Source: Peribacillus frigoritolerans
GTDB lineage: Bacteria; Bacillota; Bacilli; Bacillales; Bacillaceae
Reading direction: 5' to 3'
Assembly: GCF_004358755.1 (NCBI RefSeq)
Contig: NZ_SMZY01000007.1
Location: 1 to 64,000 of the forward strand
DNA length: 64,000 nucleotides
The translations under genes were made by a program, and so were the position numbers. Below the pieces are notes generated by a model. That model ran no database searches. It saw only the letters and a program-made list of their open reading frames with translations, and had not been told where the DNA came from. Every line of letters starts with the position of its first letter. Position 1 is the stretch's first letter. This document shows, one piece after another, positions 1 to 8,495 of this stretch.

Positions 1-106
1 ACGTAAGTGAGTAAGAACCCTGAAAGATGATCAGGTTGATAGGTCTGAGGTGGAAGCGCGGTGACGTGTGGAGCTGACAGATACTAATCGTTCGAGGACT
101 TAACCA
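1..106 (+). rRNA. 23S ribosomal RNA, 3' end only
   Basis: The sequence matches the conserved 3' terminus of Bacillus 23S rRNA, ending in GGTCGAGGACTTAACCA-like sequence near 90-106. The rest of the gene lies to the left of the window. It is followed by a short AT-rich spacer and the 5S gene in the usual order. Confidence 0.93.
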
Positions 107-235
107 CAGTCTAATAAAGTGTAACATGTAAGTGAATCTTGTTATCATACGTTATTTAGTTTTGAAAGAATAACATTCTTTCGAAAAAAAGCTTGAAATC
201 TTCGGATTTCATAGTATAATAATTTTTGTCATTAT

Positions 236-351
<116 letters not shown>

Positions 352-361
352 CTAGCATTAT

Positions 362-435
362 TCCGCAGTAGCTCAGTGGTAGAGCTATCGGCTGTTAACC
401 GATCGGTCGTAGGTTCGAGTCCTACCTGCGGAGCC
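362..435 (+). tRNA. tRNA-Asn (GTT)
   Basis: Cloverleaf with acceptor TCCGCAG/CTGCGGA, anticodon loop CTGTTAA (anticodon GTT) and T-loop TTCGAGT. The CCA end is not fully encoded. First tRNA of the cluster after 5S. Confidence 0.95.
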
Positions 436-437
436 TT

Positions 438-510
438 GCTTCCATAGCTCAGTCGGTAGAGCACTTCCATGGTAAGGAAGAGGTCATCGGTTCAAGCCCG
501 GTTGGGAGCT
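438..510 (+). tRNA. tRNA-Thr (GGT)
   Basis: Acceptor GCTTCCA pairs with TGGGAGC; anticodon loop ATGGTAA gives anticodon GGT; T-loop TTCAAGC. No encoded CCA. It begins only two bases after tRNA-Asn. Confidence 0.94.
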
Positions 511-530
511 TACATTTAAACTAATAAAAC

Positions 531-605
531 GGCCCGTTGGTCAAGCGGTTAAGACACCGCCCTTTCACGGCGGTAACACGGGTTCGAATCCCGTACGGGT
601 CACCA
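531..605 (+). tRNA. tRNA-Glu (TTC)
   Basis: Nearly identical to Bacillus tRNA-Glu: acceptor GGCCCGT/ACGGGTC, anticodon loop CTTTCAC (anticodon TTC), encoded CCA at 603-605. Confidence 0.96.
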
Positions 606-652
606 TTTAAACGTAAGTCTTAATATGTGAAACATTATACAATCTTTTATGC

Positions 653-728
653 GGAGGATTAGCTCAGCTGGGAGAGCATCTGCCTTACAAGCAGAGGGTC
701 GGCGGTTCGAGCCCGTCATCCTCCACCA
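653..728 (+). tRNA. tRNA-Val (TAC)
   Basis: Acceptor GGAGGAT/ATCCTCC, anticodon loop CTTACAA (anticodon TAC), T-loop TTCGAGC, encoded CCA at 726-728. Confidence 0.96.
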
Positions 729-784
729 TTAAGACTTTGCAGCAATTAGCAGTTAAATAAAAGTTGTACTTCATACTATTAAAA

Positions 785-932
785 TGCCGGTGTAGCTCAA
801 TTGGTAGAGCACGGCCGAATAAGCTTCCTGAATGAACTTCAGCGTACTGATCGAGCTGCTGCTTGACTAGGCTTTTTGAGATCAGGACGACTTTAACAAG
901 TTTAAAACCAAATTGTATTTCTTACTTTATAT
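785..932 (+). pseudogene. tRNA-Thr 5'-half copy plus ~120-nt structured element
   Basis: Bases 785-810 repeat exactly the first 26 nt of the intact tRNA-Thr that starts 148 bp downstream at 933. There is no anticodon arm and no 3' half. Instead about 120 nt follow that can form hairpins: CTGAA/TTCAG near 828-842, and CTGATC (from 847) pairing with GATCAG. The same arrangement, with a homologous but diverged tail, precedes tRNA-Lys at 1323-1459. It could be a partial gene duplication, the footprint of a small insertion element, or a structured RNA. Function unknown. Confidence 0.75.
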
Positions 933-1008
<76 letters not shown>

Positions 1009-1017
1009 CTTATGTGT

Positions 1018-1102
1018 GGAGGGGTAGCGAAGTGGCTAAACGCGGCGGACTGTAAATCCGCTCCCTCCGGGTTCGGCGGTTCGAATCCGTCCCCCTCCAC
1101 CA
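1018..1102 (+). tRNA. tRNA-Tyr (GTA)
   Basis: Class II tRNA of 85 nt with a long variable arm (CTCCCTCCGGGTTCGG), acceptor GGAGGGG/CCCCTCC, anticodon loop CTGTAAA (GTA), CCA encoded. Confidence 0.95.
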
Positions 1103-1218
1103 CTTTCATTTAGACAAACTTAACTGAATAGTTCTTGTCTAGACTGTAAATAATATGTTTAGTTAACATAAACCATTTTACGGTCAATTAGAATTTTATA
1201 GATTACATATATAATTGA

Positions 1219-1293
1219 TGGGCTATAGCCAAGCGGTAAGGCAACGGACTTTGACTCCGTCATGCGCTGGTTCGAATCCAGCTAGCCCAGCCA
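1219..1293 (+). tRNA. tRNA-Gln (TTG)
   Basis: Acceptor TGGGCTA/TAGCCCA, anticodon loop CTTTGAC (TTG), T-loop TTCGAAT, CCA encoded at 1291-1293. Confidence 0.95.
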
Positions 1294-1322
1294 TTATTAT
1301 TTTAAAATGCGAAAATCACTAA

Positions 1323-1459
1323 GTGCCATTAGCTCAGTCGGCAGAGCACGACCGAGTAATCTTCGAAGCTTAGCTTCAGCACACAAATTGAGCCGCTCCT
1401 TGAATAATCTTTCTGAGATTTGGGTGTCTTGCAAAACTAAAGAGTGTTTTCTTAACTAA
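1323..1459 (+). pseudogene. tRNA-Lys 5'-half copy plus ~110-nt structured element
   Basis: Bases 1323-1348 repeat the first 26 nt of the tRNA-Lys starting at 1460, with one change (GGCAGAG against GGTAGAG). The tail aligns with that of the tRNA-Thr element at 785-932: CGACCGAGTAATCTT against CGGCCGAATAAGCTT, then a hairpin ending CTTCAGC, then an outer helix built from different bases (CAAAT/ATTTG here, CTGATC/GATCAG there). The two are therefore members of one element family. Confidence 0.75.
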
Positions 1460-1535
1460 GTGCCATTAGCTCAGTCGGTAGAGCATCTGACTTTTAATCA
1501 GAGGGTCGAAGGTTCGAGTCCTTCATGGCACACCA
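1460..1535 (+). tRNA. tRNA-Lys (TTT)
   Basis: Acceptor GTGCCAT/ATGGCAC, anticodon loop CTTTTAA (TTT), T-loop TTCGAGT, CCA encoded at 1533-1535. Confidence 0.96.
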
Positions 1536-1540
1536 TTTTT

Positions 1541-1615
1541 GCGGAAGTAGTTCAGTGGTAGAACACCACCTTGCCAAGGTGGGGGTCGCGGGTTCGAATC
1601 CCGTCTTCCGCTCCA
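1541..1615 (+). tRNA. tRNA-Gly (GCC)
   Basis: Acceptor GCGGAAG/CTTCCGC, anticodon loop TTGCCAA (GCC), CCA encoded at 1613-1615. Confidence 0.96.
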
Positions 1616-1631
1616 GAACTTTTTTTATATC

Positions 1632-1704
1632 GGGGCCTTAGCTCAGCTGGGAGAGCGCCTGCCTTGCACGCAGGAGGTCAGCGGTTCGATCCCGCTAGGC
1701 TCCA
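1632..1704 (+). tRNA. tRNA-Ala (TGC)
   Basis: Acceptor GGGGCCT/AGGCTCC, anticodon loop CTTGCAC (TGC), T-loop TTCGATC. CCA is not encoded (ATCA follows). Last gene of the rRNA-tRNA transcript. Confidence 0.95.
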
Positions 1705-1717
1705 TCATAAGTATCCT

Positions 1718-1754
1718 GAAAAAGCCGTCAGACTTCATGTCTGACGGCTTTTTC
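1718..1754 (+). terminator. rho-independent terminator of the rRNA/tRNA operon
   Basis: AAAGCCGTCAGAC and GTCTGACGGCTTT form a 13-bp stem with a 5-nt loop, followed by further T residues, 14 bp after the last tRNA. Confidence 0.93.
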
Positions 1755-1893
1755 GTTGCTTACGAATTGAAGCCAAGTCGCAAGTATTGAATCATGATTC
1801 GATTGGGCTGGCTTAGCCTGATCAGATTTAAAATTCCCCTCCAATTCAGAACAGAATAATCTAAATCATGCTGCTATATATATTTAATTATTT

Positions 1894-2390
1894 TTGTACC
1901 ATAATTATGGCGATTGCGAAGAAAAGTGGATCAACCATTCGCTTCCACAATTATGGTGATTGCGAAGAAAAGTGGAAACAACCATTCGCTATGATTCCAC
2001 AAATATGGTGTTTGCGTAGAAAAGTGGAAACAACCGCCCGCTATGATTCCACAATTATGGCGATTGCGAAGAAAAGTGGATCAACCATTCGCTATGATTC
2101 CACAAATATGGTGTTTGCGAAGAAAAGTGGAAACAACCACCCGCAATGATTCCACAGTAAAGGTAATTGCGCAGAAAAGAGGAATCAGCCACCCGCTATG
2201 ATTCCACAATTATGGTGATTGCGGAAACAACCACCCGCTTGATTCCACAGTTAAGGTAATTGCGCAGAAAAGAGGAAACAACCACTCGCTATGATTCCAC
2301 AATTATGGTGATTGCGAAGAAAAGTGGAAACAACCACCCGCAAATTCCCCAATTATGGTTATGCGCAGAAAGCCGATTCAGCTTCAGCCA
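1894..2390. repeat. 52-bp tandem repeat array 1 (about 9 copies)
   Basis: The word CACA(A/G)T(T/A)A(T/A)GG begins units at 1946, 1998, 2050, 2101, 2153, 2205, 2246, 2298 and (degraded) 2348. The spacings are 52, 52, 51, 52, 52, 41, 52 and 50. One unit has an 11-bp internal deletion. Each unit carries an inverted pair TTCCAC...GTGGAA. It fills the gap between the tRNA terminator and rocF. Because 52 is not divisible by 3, no frame stays in register, so I read it as non-coding. Confidence 0.92.
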
Positions 2391-2474
2391 CTGGTTACCC
2401 TATCTAAAGCTATCACTATACGGCACAAATTATTTTACTGAAAACTCTGTATATATATACACGTTTTTGTCGAG

Positions 2475-2504
2475 TTGAGTCATCACCCTTTTTATCAGTA
2501 CAAT
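2475..2504 (+). promoter_or_regulatory. candidate SigA promoter of rocF
   Basis: TTGAGT (2475-2480), an 18-bp spacer and TACAAT (2499-2504), about 35 bp before the start codon. No RocR or SigL type element was recognised. Confidence 0.5.
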
Positions 2505-2539
2505 AGAGACAGAGTTACTTACTAAGGGGGATGATTTAC

Positions 2540-3445
2540 ATGAAAGAGAGAATATCAATTATCGGGGTACCAATGGATTTAGGACAAATGCGCCGCGGTG
2601 TGGACATGGGGCCAAGTGCTATCAGATATGCAGGTGTTGTAGAGCGTCTTGAAGGGCTGCATTATGAGATTGAAGATAAAGGCGATATAAAAATCGGACG
2701 TCCAAACCGTGAAGAGGAGAGTTCTTCATCAAATAATTTAAGAAATTTGAAAGCGGTATCAGAAGGTAATCTGAAGCTTTCTGAACAGGTTGATGAAGTG
2801 ATTCAATCAGGTTCGTTTCCACTGGTGCTTGGCGGAGACCACAGTATTGCCATCGGAACACTTGCAGGGGTTTCAAAGCATTATAAAGAGCTTGGAGTAA
2901 TCTGGTATGATGCACATGGAGATCTTAATACGGGAGACACTTCGCCTTCAGGGAATATTCATGGGATGCCGCTTGCAGTGAGCATTGGTCTCGGCGATGA
3001 GACGTTAACGAAAATTGGCGGCTATACTCCTAAAGTTAAGCCTGAAAATATTGTGATTATCGGTGCCCGCTCTCTTGATGAGGGTGAAAAGGAATTAATC
3101 AAGGAAAAAGGAATTAAAGTATATACGATGCATGAGATTGACCGTCTCGGCATGACAAAGGTAATGGAAGAGACAATTCATTATTTGAAAGAGCGTACAG
3201 ACGGTGTTCACTTGTCTCTGGATTTAGATGGGCTTGACCCGCATGATGCTCCTGGTGTGGGAACGCCGGTTATTGGCGGCATCAGCTACAGAGAGAGTCA
3301 TTTAGCTATGGAGATGCTTGCAGAATCAGATATCATCACTTCTGCTGAATTTGTTGAAGTAAATCCTATATTAGATGAAAAGAATAAAACAGCTACTGTA
3401 GCAGTAGCATTGATGGGATCTTTGTTTGGCGAAAAGCTTCTGTAA
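2540..3445 (+). CDS. rocF: arginase
   Basis: This 301-residue protein is an arginase, the cytoplasmic enzyme that splits arginine into ornithine and urea using two manganese ions. The metal ligands are visible as GGDHS (98-102), DAHGD (124-128) and DLDGLDP (228-234). The length equals that of typical Bacillus RocF (close to 300). An ATG lies at 2531 directly against the AAGGGGG ribosome binding site. The ATG at 2540 has the correct spacing and gives the usual MKERISIIGVPMDLG start, so I chose it. It appears to be a single-gene unit, with a candidate promoter upstream and a terminator downstream. Confidence 0.96.
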   Translation: MKERISIIGVPMDLGQMRRGVDMGPSAIRYAGVVERLEGLHYEIEDKGDIKIGRPNREEESSSSNNLRNLKAVSEGNLKLSEQVDEVIQSGSFPLVLGGDHSIAIGTLAGVSKHYKELGVIWYDAHGDLNTGDTSPSGNIHGMPLAVSIGLGDETLTKIGGYTPKVKPENIVIIGARSLDEGEKELIKEKGIKVYTMHEIDRLGMTKVMEETIHYLKERTDGVHLSLDLDGLDPHDAPGVGTPVIGGISYRESHLAMEMLAESDIITSAEFVEVNPILDEKNKTATVAVALMGSLFGEKLL

Positions 3446-3451
3446 TTTTAC

Positions 3452-3484
3452 AAAAAGACACAGTTTTTAAACTGTGTCTTTTAT
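3452..3484 (+). terminator. terminator after rocF
   Basis: AAAAGACACAGTTT and AAACTGTGTCTTTT form a long stem ending in a T run. Confidence 0.9.
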
Positions 3485-3567
3485 TTAAGAAAAATTTAAG
3501 GTAAACATGTTGAAAAGCCATCTACAGACAACCTAAAATTTGTTAAAATATTTTTATGCGAAAAAAA

Positions 3568-3594
3568 TGAAACCTTTTATGCGGCTTATACGTA
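3568..3594 (+). promoter_or_regulatory. SigW autoregulatory promoter
   Basis: TGAAAC (3568-3573), 17 bp, then CGTA (3591-3594). This is the ECF SigW consensus (TGAAAC N16-17 CGTA), placed about 40 bp before sigW, as expected for the self-activated sigW promoter of Bacillus. Confidence 0.9.
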
Positions 3595-3633
3595 ATAAGG
3601 GGAACCCGCACTTGCGCGGGGGTAAGGGGTATC

Positions 3634-4197
3634 ATGGAGACGATCGTAAAAAATAGGATTAAACAAGTTAAAAAAGGCGACCAGAATGCATTTGCCGAAA
3701 TCGTAGATATATATAAGGACAAAATTTATCAGCTTTGCTACCGTATGCTCGGGAACTCCCATGAGGCGGAAGATATAGCCCAGGAAGCGTTTATCCGGGC
3801 CTATGTGAATATTAACAGCTATGACATGGATAAGAAGTTCTCTACGTGGCTGTACCGCATTGCGACAAATTTAACGATTGATCGAATCAGAAAGAAAAAA
3901 CCTGATTTTTACCTTGATGCCGAAGTAACCGGAACGGAAGGGTTAACCATGTATTCTCAAGTAGCAGCTGATGTAGCTCTGCCCGAGGATCAAGTGGAAA
4001 CAATGGAGCTTCAGCAAATGATTCAAAAAGAAATTTTAAAGCTCCCCGATAAATATCGTTCTGTCATCGTATTAAAGTATATTGATGAGCTTTCTTTAAT
4101 TGAAATCAGTGAGATTCTTGATATGCCGATCGGTACGGTCAAAACAAGAATTCACAGAGGGCGGGAAGCACTGAGGAAGCAATTAAGGCATTTATGA
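3634..4197 (+). CDS. sigW: RNA polymerase ECF sigma factor SigW
   Basis: The protein has 187 residues, the normal length for SigW. Region 2 (about 15-85) contains the RMLGNSHEAEDIAQEAF core for binding RNA polymerase and reading the -10 element. Region 4 (about 130-185) has the helix-turn-helix SLIEISEILDMPIGTVKTR. SigW switches on defence genes against envelope-active antibiotics and bacteriocins in Bacillus. It is directly followed by its anti-sigma factor and preceded by a SigW-type promoter. A second SigW-type promoter in this window precedes ydbS (55363-55388). Confidence 0.97.
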   Translation: METIVKNRIKQVKKGDQNAFAEIVDIYKDKIYQLCYRMLGNSHEAEDIAQEAFIRAYVNINSYDMDKKFSTWLYRIATNLTIDRIRKKKPDFYLDAEVTGTEGLTMYSQVAADVALPEDQVETMELQQMIQKEILKLPDKYRSVIVLKYIDELSLIEISEILDMPIGTVKTRIHRGREALRKQLRHL

Positions 4198-4212
4198 TTT
4201 GAGGTGATAAGG

Positions 4213-4824
4213 TTGAAATGTTCAGAACAAATGAAAGAGCGGATCCATCACTATTTGGATAACGATATAAAGCAGGAAGATGAGCGGATCTTGAGAGAGC
4301 ATCTTCAGTCATGCACGGACTGCACACAGCATTTGCATGAGCTTGAGAAGTCGATCGCCCTGGTGCAGAGCACATCTCACATTGAGGCCCCGGTGGATTT
4401 TACACAAGCCATTATGGGGCGTCTGCCTAAAGAAAAGAAAACGGTTGGGGTCAACAGATGGCTGAAGGGTCATCCGATGCTTGCTGCTGCTTCCCTTTTC
4501 GTCTTATTGATGACAGGCAGTTTATTCTCTTCCTGGTCAACTGATTCTGATTTCAGCGTTTCAAAGCAGCCTAATTTGGTTGTTGAGAATAATACAGTTA
4601 CCGTACCAAAAGGTGAGACTGTTCAGGGAGATGTGACGGTAAAAGGCGGAACAATCAATATTGAAGGAAAAGTGGAGGGGAACGTCACGGTGATCAACGG
4701 AGAGAAGTATATGGCTTCTGCCGGTCAGGTGACAGGTGACGTTGAGGAAATCAATGAGGCTTTTGAATGGATCTGGTTTCAAATGAAATCTCTTTCCAAA
4801 GAGGTCGTCGACATATTTAAGTAA
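4213..4824 (+). CDS. rsiW: anti-sigma-W factor RsiW
   Basis: RsiW is a single-pass membrane protein that holds SigW inactive until PrsW and RasP cleave it. The cytoplasmic part has the zinc-binding anti-sigma signature H-x3-C-x2-C (REHLQSCTDC, near 30-42). One hydrophobic helix follows near 85-105 (HPMLAAASLFVLLMTG). The rest is extracellular and matches RsiW (SKQPNLVV, GEKYMASAGQVTG). I chose the TTG at 4213 because GAGGTG at 4201-4206 is correctly spaced for it; the in-frame GTG at 4204 lies inside that ribosome binding site. It is 15 bp downstream of sigW and in the same transcript. Confidence 0.93.
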   Translation: MKCSEQMKERIHHYLDNDIKQEDERILREHLQSCTDCTQHLHELEKSIALVQSTSHIEAPVDFTQAIMGRLPKEKKTVGVNRWLKGHPMLAAASLFVLLMTGSLFSSWSTDSDFSVSKQPNLVVENNTVTVPKGETVQGDVTVKGGTINIEGKVEGNVTVINGEKYMASAGQVTGDVEEINEAFEWIWFQMKSLSKEVVDIFK

Positions 4825-4857
4825 AAGGCCGCCTTTTATTCTAAGGCGGCCTTTTTG
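4824..4857 (+). terminator. terminator after sigW-rsiW
   Basis: AAAAGGCCGCCTT pairs with AAGGCGGCCTTTTT, followed by T residues. It separates the SigW unit from cdaA. Confidence 0.9.
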
Positions 4858-4971
4858 TTCTGTCACGTGCCGCACAAGGGCATTTAGATTAATAAAACGA
4901 TATGTACCCTTATCTGCAGGCCAGCGCTTTGCTTATATGACTACAATACGTTTTAATTGCAGAATATATGG

Positions 4972-4977
4972 TATAAT
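4972..4977 (+). promoter_or_regulatory. -10 box of the cdaA-cdaR-glmM promoter
   Basis: A TATAAT box 52 bp before cdaA. No good -35 box is seen at 17 bp, so only the -10 element is reported. Confidence 0.5.
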
Positions 4978-5028
4978 ATCGTAGTTATAGTCCTATGCAA
5001 ATGACTAAAACTGATGGAGGAAGAGAAT

Positions 5029-5850
5029 ATGGCATTTGAGGATTTCCCATTACTGCATTACCTCGGCATCGCCGTTGATATTCTCCTCGTTTGGTTCGTT
5101 ATATATAAGTTGATTATGGTGATACGGGGAACGAAGGCCGTTCAGCTGCTGAAAGGCATCATCGTTATTATTCTCGTTCGTACACTCAGCCAGTATTTAG
5201 GGCTGCAGACCTTGCAATGGCTCATGGACCAAGCATTAACATGGGGTTTTCTTGCGATCATCATTATTTTCCAGCCTGAGTTGCGAAGGGCGCTAGAGCA
5301 ACTTGGCAGAGGGAAATTATTCTCAAGAAGCGGAGCTCCAGAGGAGGAAGAACAACAAAAGATTATCGATGCTATCTTAAAGGCGACAGACTACATGGCA
5401 AAACGAAGAATTGGCGCATTAGTTACGATTGAGAAAGAAACAGGGATGAGTGATTACATAGAAACGGGCATACCGCTTCATTCAGCTCTCTCTTCTGAGC
5501 TATTAATTAATATCTTTATCCCAAATACACCTCTTCACGATGGAGCTGTTATTCTCCAAAAAAACCAGATTGCTGCGGCCGCATGTTATCTGCCTCTATC
5601 CGAAAGTCCTTTTATTTCAAAAGAATTAGGGACAAGGCACCGGGCAGCAGTTGGAATCAGTGAAGTAACCGATAGTATTACAATTGTTGTATCTGAAGAA
5701 ACAGGCAGTATTTCTGTGACCAGAAACGGAGAGCTTCACAGGAATCTCACCGTTGAGGCTTTAAGTGAAATTTTGGTTTCTGAATTTGGAAAGCAGGCAA
5801 AGGCCACTTCCTCAAACCTATGGCAGTGGAGGGGAAAGAAAAATGGATAA
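5029..5850 (+). CDS. cdaA: diadenylate cyclase CdaA (c-di-AMP synthase)
   Basis: CdaA makes cyclic di-AMP from two ATP at the cytoplasmic face of the membrane. The 273-residue protein has three N-terminal membrane segments (about 10-80) and then a DAC domain. The catalytic DGA motif (HDGAVI) and the ATP-binding GTRHRAA motif are intact. Length and sequence match B. subtilis CdaA closely. The ATG at 5029 is placed 6 bp after GGAGGA; an in-frame ATG at 5014 overlaps the ribosome binding site. It overlaps cdaR by 8 bp and is followed by glmM, the conserved cdaA-cdaR-glmM cell-wall/c-di-AMP module. Confidence 0.97.
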   Translation: MAFEDFPLLHYLGIAVDILLVWFVIYKLIMVIRGTKAVQLLKGIIVIILVRTLSQYLGLQTLQWLMDQALTWGFLAIIIIFQPELRRALEQLGRGKLFSRSGAPEEEEQQKIIDAILKATDYMAKRRIGALVTIEKETGMSDYIETGIPLHSALSSELLINIFIPNTPLHDGAVILQKNQIAAAACYLPLSESPFISKELGTRHRAAVGISEVTDSITIVVSEETGSISVTRNGELHRNLTVEALSEILVSEFGKQAKATSSNLWQWRGKKNG

Positions 5851-7108
5851 GATGATTAATAATCATTGGGTAATGAGGATTATTGCTCTTTTAATGGCGC
5901 TCATGCTTTATGTATCTGTTAATATCGAAACGCCGGCTCCGAAAAAACAGCCGGGGCCAGTAACATCCGTATTTCCATCTGCGCCGTCTGAATCTGCAAA
6001 AGACACGGAAACGATTCCTGATGTTGAAGTGAAAACGTATTTGGATCAAGAAAATGTTGTAGTGACAGGAGTGCCTGAAACGGCAGATGTCACGCTGAGC
6101 GGGCCGACTAATTCATTATTGAAGGCAAAGCAGCTTAAAGATTTTGAAATATATGCTGAACTCTCGGATTTGTCTATCGGCTCACATAAGATCCAACTGA
6201 AGCATAAGAATATAGCGGACAATCTTGAAGTGAATTTGAACCCTTCCATTATCACTGTAAATGTGGAGGAAAAAGTTACCCGTGATTTCCCGGTTCAAGT
6301 GGATTTTATCAATAAAAACCAAATTGAAACAGGATATACCGCACAGGATCCGATTGTAAAACCGAGTGTTGTAAGAATAACCGGCTCCAAAACACTTATC
6401 GACAGCATTGCTCTCATCAAGTCGAGGGTGAATCTGCAAAATGCAAATGAAACAATTGAGCAAGAATCAAAGGTGACAGTATATGATGACGAAGGAAATA
6501 TTCTTCCTGTAGAAGTTTATCCTTCGGTAGTAGATGTAACAGTGCCGATTACAAGTCCAAGCAAGAAGCTTCCTTTTAAACTTAAGAATGAAGGAGAGCT
6601 TGGAGAAGGATTAAGCATCTCAAACATTGAAGCTGTGCCGAACGAAGTGACGATATATGGACCAATGGACGTCATTGATCCGCTTGAATTTATAGATGGC
6701 GTAACGGTGGATTTGAGCAAAATCAAAGATGATACCGTACTGGATGTAGATATTCCTTTACCTGACGGAGTGACAAAAGTAAGTCCTGAAAAAATCCAAA
6801 TTAAAGTTGACGTTGAAAAAGAAGAAGAAACAGTACTTGAGAATCTGCCTGTTAATATCCGCGGTTTAGGTGAAGGGAAGATTATTCAGTTCCTTGAGCC
6901 TGAATCAGAAGAGCTCGATTTAAGCGTCGTTGGAGCACCCAGTGTACTGACGAATATCAAACCGTCTGATCTTGAATTATTTGTAAATGTAACAGATCTC
7001 TCGGATGGTGAGCATGATGTTAAGGTAGAAGTGAATGGGCCGCAGGATATTAAATGGACCCTTCCTGAAGATGAAGTAAAAGTGAAAATTTCTTCTAAGC
7101 AATCATGA
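5843..7108 (+). CDS. cdaR: CdaA regulatory protein CdaR (YbbR domains)
   Basis: This 421-residue protein has one N-terminal membrane anchor (about residues 8-25, VMRIIALLMALMLYVSV). A series of extracytoplasmic YbbR repeats follows, about four copies, each with a pattern like VPVxVxGL...G. CdaR interacts with CdaA in the membrane and tunes c-di-AMP synthesis. It is somewhat shorter than B. subtilis CdaR (about 480), mainly in the linker after the membrane segment. The start overlaps the end of cdaA; GGAGGGG lies at the right distance. Translation is probably coupled with cdaA. Confidence 0.95.
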   Translation: MDKMINNHWVMRIIALLMALMLYVSVNIETPAPKKQPGPVTSVFPSAPSESAKDTETIPDVEVKTYLDQENVVVTGVPETADVTLSGPTNSLLKAKQLKDFEIYAELSDLSIGSHKIQLKHKNIADNLEVNLNPSIITVNVEEKVTRDFPVQVDFINKNQIETGYTAQDPIVKPSVVRITGSKTLIDSIALIKSRVNLQNANETIEQESKVTVYDDEGNILPVEVYPSVVDVTVPITSPSKKLPFKLKNEGELGEGLSISNIEAVPNEVTIYGPMDVIDPLEFIDGVTVDLSKIKDDTVLDVDIPLPDGVTKVSPEKIQIKVDVEKEEETVLENLPVNIRGLGEGKIIQFLEPESEELDLSVVGAPSVLTNIKPSDLELFVNVTDLSDGEHDVKVEVNGPQDIKWTLPEDEVKVKISSKQS

Positions 7109-7140
7109 TGATTGAAACTGTCTAAAGGAGCGATATTAGA

Positions 7141-8487
7141 ATGGGTAAGTATTTTGGAACAGATGGAGTAAGAGGCGTTGCAAATAGTGAATTAACACCT
7201 GAATTAGCGTTTAAAATCGGTCGTTTTGGAGGTTACGTGTTAACAAAAGATGCGAACCGTCCAAAAGTGTTAATCGGACGGGATACACGTATTTCAGGTC
7301 ATATGCTGGAAGGTGCGCTAGTTGCAGGGCTTCTCTCTATCGGTGCTGAGGTTATGCGTTTAGGCGTTATTTCAACACCTGGTGTTTCATATTTAACGAA
7401 AGCACTTGGAGCACAAGCGGGTGTTATGATTTCAGCCTCACATAATCCTGTTCAAGATAACGGAATTAAATTCTTTGGTCCTGACGGTTTTAAATTGTCA
7501 GATGACCAGGAATTTGAAATAGAAGGCTTAATGGATCAAGAAGAAGACTCACTGCCAAGACCTGTTGGATCTGATTTAGGTCAAGTAAATGACTATTTCG
7601 AGGGCGGACAGAAATATCTTCAATTCCTGAAACAAACAGTAGACGAAGATTTCACCGGCATCCACGTTGCACTTGATTGTGCACATGGTGCAACATCTTC
7701 TCTTGCAACACATTTGTTTGCGGATCTTGATGCCGATGTATCAACTATGGGTACAACTCCAAACGGATTGAATATTAATGATGGCGTAGGTTCTACACAT
7801 CCTGAAGCGTTAGCCGGATTTCTTACGGAAAAAGGCGCCGATGTCGGGCTTGCTTTTGATGGTGACGGAGACCGCCTGATTGCTGTAGATGAAAAAGGTC
7901 AAATCGTTGATGGCGATCAAATCATGTTTATTTGTGCGAAATTCCTGAATGAGCACGGAAGATTGAAGAAAGAAACAGTTGTCTCTACAATCATGAGCAA
8001 CCTTGGTTTTTATAAAGCGATTGAAGCAAACAACATGAAGAGTTCTCAAACGGCTGTAGGAGACCGATATGTTGTGGAAGAAATGAAAAAAGGGGATTAT
8101 AACCTTGGCGGCGAGCAGTCTGGCCACATTATCTTCCTGGATCACAATACAACGGGTGATGGTCTGCTGACAGCTATTCAATTAGTGAATATCATGAAAG
8201 TGACAGGCAAACCGTTATCTGAGCTTGCAGCTGAAATGAAGAAGTTCCCTCAATTACTTATCAATGTAAGGGTAACAGATAAGCATAAAGTAACGGACAA
8301 CATGAACGTGAAGAAAGTGATTGCAGAAGTAGAAAGTGAAATGAATGGCGACGGACGGATTCTAGTCCGCCCTTCTGGTACAGAGCCGCTTGTGCGCGTA
8401 ATGGCAGAAGCGCCAACAGCAGAATTATGCGAGAAGTATGTTACGCGCATCGTCGCTGTTGTGAAAGAAGAAATGGGAACAGAATAA
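7141..8487 (+). CDS. glmM: phosphoglucosamine mutase GlmM
   Basis: GlmM converts glucosamine-6-phosphate to glucosamine-1-phosphate for peptidoglycan and teichoic acid precursors. The 448-residue length is the family standard. Features are the active-site serine loop [15 protein letters not shown] (near 95-109), the magnesium loop DGDGDR (near 240) and the phosphate-binding RPSGTEP near the C-terminus. It is the third gene of the cdaA-cdaR-glmM unit, 32 bp after cdaR with AAAGGAG upstream. In Bacillus relatives GlmM and CdaA interact, linking amino-sugar supply to c-di-AMP. A terminator follows. Confidence 0.97.
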   Translation: MGKYFGTDGVRGVANSELTPELAFKIGRFGGYVLTKDANRPKVLIGRDTRISGHMLEGALVAGLLSIGAEVMRLGVISTPGVSYLTKALGAQAGVMISASHNPVQDNGIKFFGPDGFKLSDDQEFEIEGLMDQEEDSLPRPVGSDLGQVNDYFEGGQKYLQFLKQTVDEDFTGIHVALDCAHGATSSLATHLFADLDADVSTMGTTPNGLNINDGVGSTHPEALAGFLTEKGADVGLAFDGDGDRLIAVDEKGQIVDGDQIMFICAKFLNEHGRLKKETVVSTIMSNLGFYKAIEANNMKSSQTAVGDRYVVEEMKKGDYNLGGEQSGHIIFLDHNTTGDGLLTAIQLVNIMKVTGKPLSELAAEMKKFPQLLINVRVTDKHKVTDNMNVKKVIAEVESEMNGDGRILVRPSGTEPLVRVMAEAPTAELCEKYVTRIVAVVKEEMGTE

Positions 8488-8495
8488 GGGATATG

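Noticed and set aside
1868-2478. ORFs of 93 and 72 codons inside array 1
   Set aside because: The 52-bp repeats shift frame at each copy; peptides are low-complexity products of the repeat and lack proper ribosome binding sites.
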